A stretch of 23,444 nucleotides of DNA. Origin: RH-AL1 sp964247745. Lineage in GTDB: Bacteria > Pseudomonadota > Alphaproteobacteria > Rhizobiales > Beijerinckiaceae. A program made the position numbers and the translations under genes. Location: contig CAXTVT010000053.1 in NCBI GenBank assembly GCA_964247745.1, forward strand, positions 1 through 23,444. The letters are read 5' to 3'. The notes below the pieces were generated by a model that searched no databases, had not been told where the DNA came from, and was given only the letters and a program-made list of their open reading frames with translations. Position 1 is the first letter of the stretch. Each line of letters starts with the position of its first letter. Below are positions 8,702 to 15,751 of the stretch, in pieces.

Positions 8702-9301
8702 TCAGCCCCCGGAAAGGCGTGGCAGCGCCTGCTCGATCAGCCAAACGGTCCAAATGGCCGGGGCCAGCACGGCACCGAAGGCGAGGCGGTCCGCGCGCAC
8801 CCGCCTGGGATGCAGCAGCCGCAAAGCGCCGACGGCGGCAAGGCAAGCCAGGCTGGCGGCGAACAGCGCCCAGGAAAAACCGACGCTGCCGACCAACAGC
8901 GCGCCCGCCGCCGCCAGCTTGACGTCGCCGAGCCCCAGCCCGTCGACGCCTTTCAGGCGATAATAGGCCTCGCGAAACAGCAGCAGCATGCCGCCGCAGA
9001 GCCCGACGTCGAGCGCAATGGCGGCGAACGCGCGCCACGGTGCTTCGCCCTCGGCCGAGGCGCTCGACCAGCGGAAGGCGAAGGCCAGGGCGGCGACGGC
9101 GAGGAGCGCGGCATCGGAGATCGTAAAGGTTGCAAGGTCCTGCCAGACGATCCAAACGAAGAGCGCGCCCGTCGCGCAGGCGACCAGGGCCACCGGCATG
9201 AGCGCGCCCGGCGCGGCGCGGAGGATCGCGAACGCCAGCGGCACGCCCAGCACCGGCGCCGCCCATTCGGCGTGACGCAGGCTCGGCGCGTGCAGCATCA
9301 T
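8702..9301 (-). CDS. gspO: Prepilin peptidase, short A24 form (GspO)
   Basis: A 199-residue polytopic aspartic protease that cleaves the leaders of GspG-K. The two catalytic aspartates are visible: D55 in WQDLATFTISD and D126 in GLGLGDVKL, the GxGD motif. Full-size GspO/PilD proteins of about 280 residues also carry an N-terminal cytoplasmic domain, with paired cysteines, that N-methylates the mature pilin end. That domain is absent, so this is the short CpaA/TadV-like form and it probably does not methylate. The ATG overlaps the gspD stop as ATGA. The function is well supported; the symbol follows from position in the operon. Confidence 0.88.
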   Translation of the reverse strand: MMLHAPSLRHAEWAAPVLGVPLAFAILRAAPGALMPVALVACATGALFVWIVWQDLATFTISDAALLAVAALAFAFRWSSASAEGEAPWRAFAAIALDVGLCGGMLLLFREAYYRLKGVDGLGLGDVKLAAAGALLVGSVGFSWALFAASLACLAAVGALRLLHPRRVRADRLAFGAVLAPAIWTVWLIEQALPRLSGG

Positions 9302-11853
9302 TTCGTCACGCTCGGCGCGTGAAGATCGATCGTGCGAAGCTTGCCGCGCTGGTTCTCGGCGTAGGCGCTCGCATCGCGACCGCTGCGCAGTACGACGGGG
9401 TTGATGAAGATCACGAGTTCCGTCCTGGAGAACGCGTTGTCGGTGTTACCGAGTAATGAGCCAATATCTTGTCCGACGAAAGGCAACTGGCCACGTGTTC
9501 GCTGACGTTGCTCTTGGATCAGCCCGGCGAGCATAACGCTCTGCCCGCTGCGGACGGATATGTTGCTTGCGACACGGCGTTTGGAGATCGTCGGCGTCAG
9601 GGATTGCGAGCCGTCGGCCTGCGGCACCACAGAGGAGATAATCTGGTCGAGGTCCATATCGACCTCGCCCTTCTGTCCGACGCGTGGAATGATCTTCAAA
9701 ATGACGCCGGTGTCGAGATACTGCACCTGGTTCAAAGTCGGCGAGTTCGTGCCGATGCTGCTCTGCGCCGACTGGGTGGTGACCGGCACCTGGTTGCCGA
9801 CCTCGAAGGTCGCGGGCTTGTTCTCCATGACCACGATCGACGGGTTGGAGAGAATATGGACCTTCGACACCGAGTCGAGCGCTGATAAGATGACGTCCTG
9901 GGTGCTGGAGCCGGAGCTGGTGAGTCCGCTCAATCCGAAACCGAATGCGCCGCCGCTGCTCGAGAGAGAGGCCACCGAGGAGGCGAGAGCGAGCCCCTGC
10001 TGCGTCGTCGCCTGCAGGCTGATCTGCCCCGGCATGTTGTTCAGGTAGAATTGCACACCGTATTTCAGCGCGTCGTTCAGGTCGACTTCGGCCACCGTGA
10101 CGTTGATCGCGACTTGCAGCGGCGGCAGGTCGAGTTGGCGCAGCACCGCGCTGACCTTGGCGTAGGTCTCGCCGTCGGTATAGGCGACGATGGAATTGTT
10201 GCCGGTGTCGGCGGTGAGCGACAACTTGCCCCTGTCACCGGCGCCATCGCCGCGACCGGCCTCTATCGGCTCCGCCGCGGCTCCGCCGAGGCCGCCGGGA
10301 GCGCTTGCGCCTCCTGCCCCACCGCCGGCCGAAGCCCCAAACCCGCCGCCGCTCCCAAAACCACCTTGCCCGCTTCCGCCAAAGGCGCCGTTACCGCCGC
10401 TCTGACCACCGCCGCCACTGCTCTGGCCGTTTCCGCCCGCGCCGAAGCCGCCCGACGACAAGCCGCCGGCAAACGAGGCGGACGATTGGCCGATGCTGCC
10501 GTTTAAGCCTTGCCCTTGCCCCTGGCCGGGTGTCGACGGCCCGTTCAAACCGCCGTTGCCGAAAGACACGTCGCCCGAGCCGCCGCTCGAGACGCCGAAC
10601 AGGCCCTTTACCAGTCGCACCAGCTCCCGTGCCTCGCGATATTGGGGCCGATACACGTAGATGCCCGGCGTGGCCGAGACGTCTTGATGGTCGAGCCGCC
10701 GGATCCAAGCCATGGCGCGGTGGACCAGTTGCGAGTTGCGCGAGATCACCATGACCGAGCGCAGCCGCTTGATCGCCTTGAACTGGATGCTGCCGACTGC
10801 GCCCCCGGTGTCCTTGTCGATGTCGAAGATGCGGTTCAACTCGCCGATCACGTCGTCGGGGGACGAGCGGCGCAGCTCGACGACGCTGACCGATTGAGTG
10901 TGCATCCAGTCGGCGTCGAAGTTCTTGATCGCCCGCACGATCTCCTCGCGGCGCGGTGCTGGCGCACGGACGATGATTGTATTGCGCGCGGCATCGATAC
11001 GGACGCCGTCGGCGTCCGACAGGAAGCCGCCGACAAGCTTGAGAACGGAGGAAGCCGAGGAATACTGTAGCGGCACTACCGTTATGCCGAAGCCGGCCTC
11101 TTTGCCGCTGGCGTCGATGACGCCGGTGCCCAAGGCTGCGGGTGCGATGCGGTAGCCAGTCGACGTCTGCGTCATCGTCAGCCCCTGCATGGAGAGCACG
11201 CTCTCCAAAGTCGACAGCAGTTCTGAACGGTTCTGAGGAGCAGCCGAGGAGATGGTGATCTTGCCTGTGATGTTAGGAGCCAGGGTATAGGACACGTGCA
11301 GCACGCCGCCGAGCACCGCCTGCAGCACGTCCTTGATGTCGGCATCGTCGAAGTTGAGCTTGTATCCGCCGTCGCTGTCCTTGACCGCGTCGGCGTCGAG
11401 ACGAGCCTGGCGATCAGGAGAGACATCGGCTGCTTGGGCGTCGGCATTGTCGGAACGCCCGGCATCGAAGGCGGACTTGTCCGTCACGGGATCAGCCACA
11501 ATGGGGGCGCGCGGCTTTTTCCTCTTGGCGAGAGCGAGCAGCGTGCCGCCGGTCGCGGGTTCGTGTGCGCGGAAGTGCCCGAGCACCGCCAGCAATGCGC
11601 TGCCATCGATCTCCGGTTTAAGGCATGACTCCGGCCCGAACTCACGGCTCCGTCCGGGACCGCTCTCCACGGGATCAACGCGCCCGGAGGCCCGCTGCGG
11701 CGGGGGGTTGCTGATAACGTGCTCTCGATAGTCAAGCGCCAAGGGCATGCTGGTATCGGTAACTGGCGGCGGCGGTCGATCGCCGACGCACCCCGCCAGC
11801 GGGATCAGGCCGGCTAGGAGGGCGTACACACGCATTCGCACGAAGGATTGCAT
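9298..11853 (-). CDS. gspD: Outer-membrane secretin GspD with lipobox
   Basis: About 851 residues forming the outer-membrane channel of the T2SS. Counting from the ATG at 11853: a lipoprotein signal ending LIPLAGC (Cys22, followed by Val, so no inner-membrane retention Asp); a low-complexity region of about 140 residues; N0 (164-239, YKLNFDDADIKDVLQAV); N1 (256-313); N2 (320-391); N3 (about 398-575) interrupted by a Gly/Ser-rich insert (about 422-533); and the secretin core (about 578-823) with VPVTTQ, the GVILKIIPRVG strand, RSGQSVMLAGLI and ELVIFINPVVL. The frame extends upstream to 11934, but that part does not look like a signal peptide. The ATG at 11835 is an alternative start; neither has a strong ribosome site. 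It is the first gene of the operon. The lipid anchor could replace a pilotin, as reported for the Pseudomonas HxcQ liposecretin. Confidence 0.94.
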   Translation of the reverse strand: MQSFVRMRVYALLAGLIPLAGCVGDRPPPPVTDTSMPLALDYREHVISNPPPQRASGRVDPVESGPGRSREFGPESCLKPEIDGSALLAVLGHFRAHEPATGGTLLALAKRKKPRAPIVADPVTDKSAFDAGRSDNADAQAADVSPDRQARLDADAVKDSDGGYKLNFDDADIKDVLQAVLGGVLHVSYTLAPNITGKITISSAAPQNRSELLSTLESVLSMQGLTMTQTSTGYRIAPAALGTGVIDASGKEAGFGITVVPLQYSSASSVLKLVGGFLSDADGVRIDAARNTIIVRAPAPRREEIVRAIKNFDADWMHTQSVSVVELRRSSPDDVIGELNRIFDIDKDTGGAVGSIQFKAIKRLRSVMVISRNSQLVHRAMAWIRRLDHQDVSATPGIYVYRPQYREARELVRLVKGLFGVSSGGSGDVSFGNGGLNGPSTPGQGQGQGLNGSIGQSSASFAGGLSSGGFGAGGNGQSSGGGGQSGGNGAFGGSGQGGFGSGGGFGASAGGGAGGASAPGGLGGAAAEPIEAGRGDGAGDRGKLSLTADTGNNSIVAYTDGETYAKVSAVLRQLDLPPLQVAINVTVAEVDLNDALKYGVQFYLNNMPGQISLQATTQQGLALASSVASLSSSGGAFGFGLSGLTSSGSSTQDVILSALDSVSKVHILSNPSIVVMENKPATFEVGNQVPVTTQSAQSSIGTNSPTLNQVQYLDTGVILKIIPRVGQKGEVDMDLDQIISSVVPQADGSQSLTPTISKRRVASNISVRSGQSVMLAGLIQEQRQRTRGQLPFVGQDIGSLLGNTDNAFSRTELVIFINPVVLRSGRDASAYAENQRGKLRTIDLHAPSVTK
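10278..10590 (-). repeat. Gly/Ser-rich low-complexity insert coded within gspD N3
   Basis: About 105 codons between LVKGLFGV and the resumption of N3 (LSLTADTGNNSIVAYTDG) code almost only for Gly, Ser, Ala, Gln and Asn, with runs such as SSGGGGQSGGNGAFGG. The DNA is correspondingly repetitive (GGC/GGT-rich on the coding strand) and prone to slippage. Insert loops occur in the N3 domain of other secretins, but this one is long. Confidence 0.8.
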
Positions 11854-11954
11854 CCTTTGATCAGCAGGACCTGGCGCGCGGAGCGCTCGAACACCGGCTT
11901 GCCGACCGTACGTTAAAGCGTGCGCCCAACACAAACCAGGGCGGGGACAACCAA

Positions 11955-11978
11955 GGCGCTTATATCCGCAAAAGCGCC
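11955..11978. promoter_or_regulatory. Inverted repeat in the gspD leader region
   Basis: GGCGCTT and AAGCGCC form 7 bp arms around a 10-base spacer, about 100 bp upstream of the gspD start. It could fold as an RNA hairpin in the gspD leader or serve as a protein site. No T-run follows on the gspD strand, so it is not an obvious terminator. Function unknown. Confidence 0.35.
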
Positions 11979-12069
11979 ATATCTATCCGACGCCACGTAA
12001 CCTTTTTGTCGCGCTGGATATGATCGATGCGTCGTCAGATCTGCCTGATTTACGTTGAGTACAATCGTT

Positions 12070-12090
12070 TGAGCACCAACTTGGTGCTCA
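12070..12090. promoter_or_regulatory. Perfect 21 bp palindrome, candidate operator
   Basis: TGAGCACCAA and TTGGTGCTCA are exact reverse complements separated by a single C. It lies about 217 bp before gspD and 354 bp before the hydrolase gene. A perfect symmetric site with a one-base centre is typical of operators for dimeric regulators. There is no adjoining T-run to make it a terminator. Which regulator might bind it is unknown. Confidence 0.5.
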
Positions 12091-12352
12091 TGCTGCTTTG
12101 ATCGGCACTAACCTCCCCCATGATCAAAAAGAACCGCGCATACGTTTTGGAGAGAATTAAAGTTTCGTGGAAACATGCAAGAAATTTCTCCTATTTCCGA
12201 GAAGTTTAAAATACGAGCATTCGTAGCCTAATTTCATAGCTGAAAGAACAAATTCCAAGCATAAATCCGGTGAAAATTATGCAAAAGGGAGTCAATATCG
12301 GCTCGTTCCTGTTTTTTTTTCGGACTGCTCAAGTATTGACGCAGCGGCGAGG

Positions 12353-12381
12353 TTGACATGAGACGGTTGGAATTTTAGCCT
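12353..12381 (+). promoter_or_regulatory. Possible sigma-70-like promoter for the SGNH hydrolase
   Basis: An exact TTGACA (12353-12358) is followed 17 bases later by TAGCCT (12376-12381), a weak -10 matching the consensus at three of six positions. It lies about 60 bp upstream of the hydrolase ATG in A/T-rich sequence. The -35 is good and the -10 is poor, so this is only a candidate. Confidence 0.3.
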
Positions 12382-12443
12382 AATCGTGTCGTGCAAGACA
12401 CAGTTGCGCAAGACATGAATGCGCGGTCGGATGGAGAGGCAAC

Positions 12444-13829
12444 ATGAAGTGCTACGGTCGTCTCGTTGCGGGTGCTGCGGCAGCCGTGCTGCTGGTGTCG
12501 ACAGCGTTATCGCCTGCGTCGGCAGCGGGGTGGCTAGGCGCATGGACCGGCGACCCTGCCGGCCCGACTGGAATTATCCCGCCGGGGACACAGACCCTGC
12601 GCGAGATCATTTCGCCTCGCGTCAGCGGCGACGCCTTGCGCCTTCAGTTGACCAATCGCCTCGGCATTTTGCCGGTGACCTTCACGCAGGTCTGGGTCGG
12701 CACGCAGCAAAGCGGTGCGGCGGTCGTCGTCGGCAGCAACAAGCAGCTGACGTTCGGTGGCGCATCGAGCGTCACCCTTGCGCCAGGTGCGACCGTGACC
12801 AGCGACGAATTGAGCTTCCCTGTCGTTAGCTTCCAGAAGCTTGCTATCAGCATGCAGGCGCTTCCCGGTACCATACCAGCAGCCTCCGAGACGCATTCGG
12901 TGTCGCGCGAGATCAATTATTTCTCGGCCACCGCCCTGGCGGCGCCTGAATCCGGCGGCGGGTTCCTCCCCTTCGAATTAACTGACGGCGCGTTATTCCA
13001 GGCCTCGTGGCATTACATCAACGAACTCGACGTCTTCAGCATGAACGCCGCGCCGCGGGTCATTGTGTCGTTCGGTGACTCGATCACGGACGGCTTACAA
13101 GTCAACCCGACCGTGGAGAACACGTTCGTGGAAAACATCACCAATCTTGGTCTGGAACAGCGTTACGAGGATTACATTCAACAGAAGGTTGTCGCGACCA
13201 ACGGCTACTCGCAGTTCAGCTTCGTCAATGCTGGAATCGCCGGTAACAGACTGACTGCGGGGCCCTTCTTGCCGTTCTTTGGTCCTTCCGGTCTCGATCG
13301 TCTTCAAACAGACGCGATCAATGTCTTCGGCGTGACCGATGCGATCATCGGATTGGGGATCAACGATATAGCCTTTGATATTCCGGCACAGACGCTTGGC
13401 AGCACCGCCATCGTCCAGACCATCGAAAGCGACATGACGACGCTTATCACGCAATTGCACTCTCATCGCATTCGCGTCGTCCTCACGACGATCCTGCCGG
13501 CGCTGGGAGCCGAGGCGAGCCAGTTCGCCCCAGCGTTGATCGCGCTGCAAGGTGTGTTGCCGGCACCGGTCTCGGGTGGTGCTCTACACGGCACCGCGAT
13601 CAGCGATGCGCTCCGGCGCCAGGTCAACACTTGGATTTTAACGGGTCCCGGCAGCAAGCTGGCCGATGCCGTCGTGGATCTTTCAACCTGTATGCAGAAC
13701 CCGGCTAACACGAGCCAGCTCAACCCGAAATACGACAGCGGCGACCACCTCCACCCCAATGCCGCGGGCTACTCGCATATGGCCGATTGCACCCCCATCG
13801 CCTCGACGTTCGGCACGGTCGCCAAATAG
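12444..13829 (+). CDS. Exported SGNH/GDSL-family hydrolase
   Basis: A 461-residue secreted esterase or lipase-like enzyme. It has a Sec signal peptide (about 1-27, ending PASA), a beta-rich N-terminal domain (about 30-190) as in GDSL hydrolases of this size, then the SGNH catalytic domain. Block I is SFGDSITDG with nucleophile Ser213, block II is GIAGNRL, block III is GINDI with Asn307, and block V is DHLHPNAAGY with Asp434 and His437, so all catalytic residues are present. The substrate cannot be told from sequence; ester or acetyl groups on lipids or polysaccharides are usual. The ATG has GGAGAGG four bases upstream. It is divergent from the T2SS operon and followed closely by a broken GspC-like gene, which makes it a likely T2SS cargo (inference). 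Confidence 0.92.
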   Translation: MKCYGRLVAGAAAAVLLVSTALSPASAAGWLGAWTGDPAGPTGIIPPGTQTLREIISPRVSGDALRLQLTNRLGILPVTFTQVWVGTQQSGAAVVVGSNKQLTFGGASSVTLAPGATVTSDELSFPVVSFQKLAISMQALPGTIPAASETHSVSREINYFSATALAAPESGGGFLPFELTDGALFQASWHYINELDVFSMNAAPRVIVSFGDSITDGLQVNPTVENTFVENITNLGLEQRYEDYIQQKVVATNGYSQFSFVNAGIAGNRLTAGPFLPFFGPSGLDRLQTDAINVFGVTDAIIGLGINDIAFDIPAQTLGSTAIVQTIESDMTTLITQLHSHRIRVVLTTILPALGAEASQFAPALIALQGVLPAPVSGGALHGTAISDALRRQVNTWILTGPGSKLADAVVDLSTCMQNPANTSQLNPKYDSGDHLHPNAAGYSHMADCTPIASTFGTVAK

Positions 13830-14065
13830 ATATCTACGGTGGCGTCACCTCCTTGTCCTACTCGTGGTGGTTCTTCTGAGCCCCTACGGGTCGGCAGAGG
13901 CAATGGAGGCGATGCCTTCGCCGAAACTGCTCGTGGTCCTCGACGAGGCCTCGCTGAGAGGCTTCGTCGAGCGGTTGCCGTTCGAGCCCTCGCGCCGCCG
14001 CTAGTGCACTGCCTCAGACGGATGGTTCAAGCTGAGTTTGGATCTGATAGCTTTCGCGGTCGCGG

Positions 14066-15008
14066 TCAGACGAAGGGCTTCGGGTCTCGGTTGTTGGCCG
14101 CGATGTAGCGGGCGATCGCTTTTTGAAGATCCTCGATCGATTGGAAGACGCCGCGCTTCAGGCTCAGGCGGGTGTGCTTGGAGAAGAGACCCTTCACGGC
14201 GTTCAGCCAGGAGCAAGAGGTCGGCGTGAAGTGAAACGTCCAACGGGGGTGCGCGGCAAGCCAGGCCAGCACAGCGGGGTGTTGTGGGCGGCGTAGTTGT
14301 CCAGGACGGCGTGGATCACCTTGCCGGCAGGGACGGACCGTTCGACGGTGTCGATAAAACGAATGAACTCCTGATGCCGGTGGCGAGGCACGCAGCGGGT
14401 CCTCGGACTTGATCCGAGGATAACCTTGCCTTCGAGCACGCTGAGAGCGGCGAACAGCGTCGTGGTGCCCTTGCGCTTGTAGTCGTGTGTCATGGTCGCG
14501 CAGCGGCCCGGCTTCAGAGGCAGGCCCGGGCGGGTGCGATCGAGCGCCTGGATCTGGCTCTTCTCGTCGATCGACAGCACTACAGCGTGACGGGGCGGGT
14601 TCATGTAGAGGCCGACGACATCGTCGAGCCTGGACGCGAAGTCGGGATCGGTCGAGCGCTTGAACGTCCTGATCCGGTGCGGCTGCAGCTTGTGGGCCGT
14701 CCAGATGCGCTGGATGGTGCGTAGCGACAGCCCCATGGCCTCGGCCATGGCGCGACCGGTCCAGTGGGTCACCGCGCCAGGCGGCTCGCGAAGCGTGCGC
14801 TCGACCACGGCATGGACCTTGGCCTGCGGTGTCGGCGGGATGCCGGGCGGGTCTTGTCGCGCAGCAGGCCGTCCAGCCCCTCTTCGGCGTAGCGCTGCTG
14901 CCAGCGCCACACCATCGGCCGGCTGACGCCGACCCGCTTGGCGATCTCCAAAACCGAAAGATGATCGGCCGAGAGCAGGACGATCTGCGCCCGCTGCACG
15001 TGCTTCAC
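14066..15008 (-). pseudogene. IS630-type transposase, two frameshifts
   Basis: Three frames together give one IS630 DDE transposase. The N-terminal HTH part (KHVQRAQIVLLSADHLSVLEIAKRVGVSRPMVWRWQQR) reads in from 15008. The middle (from about 14850 down to 14280) has PGIPPTPQAK, VTHWTGRAMAEAMGLS, the first catalytic Asp in LSIDEKSQIQALDRT and the second in AVLDNYAAH. The C-terminal part (14066 to about 14272) has WTFHFTPTSCSWLNAVKG. Frame changes fall near 14850 and 14277. Where relatives have SWLNAVEG, with the third catalytic Glu, this copy has Lys. A palindrome-bearing in-frame insertion lies at 14400-14420. The gene is not expected to make active transposase. Confidence 0.88.
14400..14420. 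repeat. REP-like palindrome inserted in the IS630 transposase
   Basis: TCCTCGGA and TCCGAGGA form 8 bp arms around CTTGA. In the transposase the sequence reads as extra residues LGSSPRT between KVI and RCVPRHRHQEF, where relatives (from memory) read directly VIGRC. The added length is therefore about 18 bases and keeps the frame. CTTGATCC-centred palindromes of this type are common dispersed repeats in alphaproteobacterial genomes. Confidence 0.55.
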
Positions 15009-15119
15009 GGGACGGCCGCGGTCTTCGATGACACTGCAAAGGGCAGCCCGCCCTGGAGCCGAAAGGAGAAGCGAGATAGTCTGAGCTATGCGCCTCCTCC
15101 GATCGCGTCAGTGGACTAG

Positions 15120-15402
15120 ATGTTTGATCCCGGGGTCTGATGGTGCACGGCAGGCGAGCTCTTCCGGGCTCACGCTTTCGACTACGCCTGCGCCCAAAGG
15201 AGGCCACGGTGAAGCGCTTCCACTACGAGGCGCACGACCAGCTTCGCAGGCACCTCGCCGACTTCGTCGACGCCTACAACTTCGCGCGACGTCTCAAGAC
15301 GCTCAAAGGTTTGACGCCCTACGAAGCTATCTGCAAGGCATGGACAAACGATGCCAAACGCTTCAACCTCGATCCACTCCACCAGATGCCGGGACTCAAC
15401 AT
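15120..15402 (+). mobile_element. Internally deleted IS481-family element
   Basis: A 283 bp remnant with both ends. The left end starts ATGTTTGATCCCGGGGTCT and the right end, read inward, is ATGTTGAGTCCCGGCATCT (14 of 19 positions matching). It keeps the last about 70 codons of an IS481 transposase, from KEATVKRFHYEAHDQLRRH through DFVDAYNFARRLKTLKGLTPYE to LHQMPGLNI, reading through the right end to a TAG. The DDE core and N-terminus are gone. The element is flanked by CTAG: 15403-15406 on the right and, once the later IS630 is removed, 14001-14003 plus 15119 on the left. CTAG is the known preferred and duplicated target of IS481, which supports the boundaries. Confidence 0.85.
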
Positions 15403-15751
15403 CTAGGTTGTTCCGCCGCCTATGGCGCAGATCGCGCCGCCGCCGCCGCAAGCCACAATCGAACGACCGCCGTCGCTGCGCTTGCTCGGCCTAGTGGACG
15501 GCTAGCAGTCCGCGCTGACGATCGTCCATTGCCACGACACCGGAGGGACCAAGACGTTGCGGTCCGGCGATCGCGTCGGCGCTCAGATCGTAGAAATCCT
15601 GCCGGCCGCCTTAAGGGCGACGCGGGACCGCGTGATCGTTTTGGCGATCTACCGGGGCTAGCAGTCTCGCAGATCGTCGCCCGGACGCATTGCCGGCACC
15701 GCTGGCAACGGGCGAGATCGGATCAAGTCGGCGAGGCGCTCCCTTCTGCCA

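Larger units (their letters stand above)
11854..12443. other. Divergent intergenic region between gspD and the SGNH hydrolase
   Basis: About 590 bp without a convincing gene. It separates the leftward T2SS operon from the rightward hydrolase and so should hold both promoters. From about 12100 to 12400 it is clearly richer in A/T than the coding DNA on both sides. It contains a perfect 21 bp palindrome (12070-12090), a hairpin near gspD (11955-11978), a run of nine or more T around 12312-12320 and a possible sigma-70-like promoter near 12353. No RNA gene was recognised. Confidence 0.7.
14004..15116 (-). mobile_element. IS630-family insertion sequence, decayed
   Basis: A 1113 bp element flanked by TA (14002-14003 and 15117-15118), the TA duplication characteristic of IS630/Tc1-type transposition. 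Terminal repeats with flanking TA are TAGTGCACTGCCTCAGACGGA (left) and, reading inward from the right, TAGTCCACTGACGCGATCGGA, with 15 of 21 positions matching. It contains one transposase gene on the minus strand, now frameshifted. It inserted inside the left CTAG duplication of the adjoining IS481 remnant, so it arrived later. Confidence 0.85.
13834..15661 (+). pseudogene. GspC-like paralogue split by nested insertion elements
   Basis: The 5' part (13834-14004) codes a hydrophobic leader (HLLVLLVVVLLSPYGSAEA), then VLDEASLRGFVERLPFEPSRRR. The 3' part (15407-15661) codes VVPPPMAQIAPPPP, then ERPPSLRLLGLVDG, TKTLRSGDRVGAQIVEIL and a final YRG. These align in order with the intact GspC-like protein at 59-574 (LDEATLKAFVEQPLFELSRRPP, QPPSLRLLGVIES, TETLRPGDHIGSWVVQI, LFRG). 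The two halves are in the same frame once the inserted DNA and one CTAG copy are removed. In-frame TAG codons occur at the insertion target (15404-15406), after LVDG (15512-15514) and after YRG. No ATG or GTG start precedes the hydrophobic leader. The 5' part begins within about 10 bp of the hydrolase stop, so the two were probably one transcription unit. Confidence 0.85.

Noticed and set aside
11854..11934. N-terminal 27-residue extension of GspD from an upstream start
   Set aside because: It would place an Arg-rich non-hydrophobic segment before a clean lipoprotein signal; a start at 11853 or 11835 fits better.
12301..12325. T-run near 12312-12320 as a rho-independent terminator
   Set aside because: No GC-rich stem precedes it on either strand, and both flanking genes start rather than end here.
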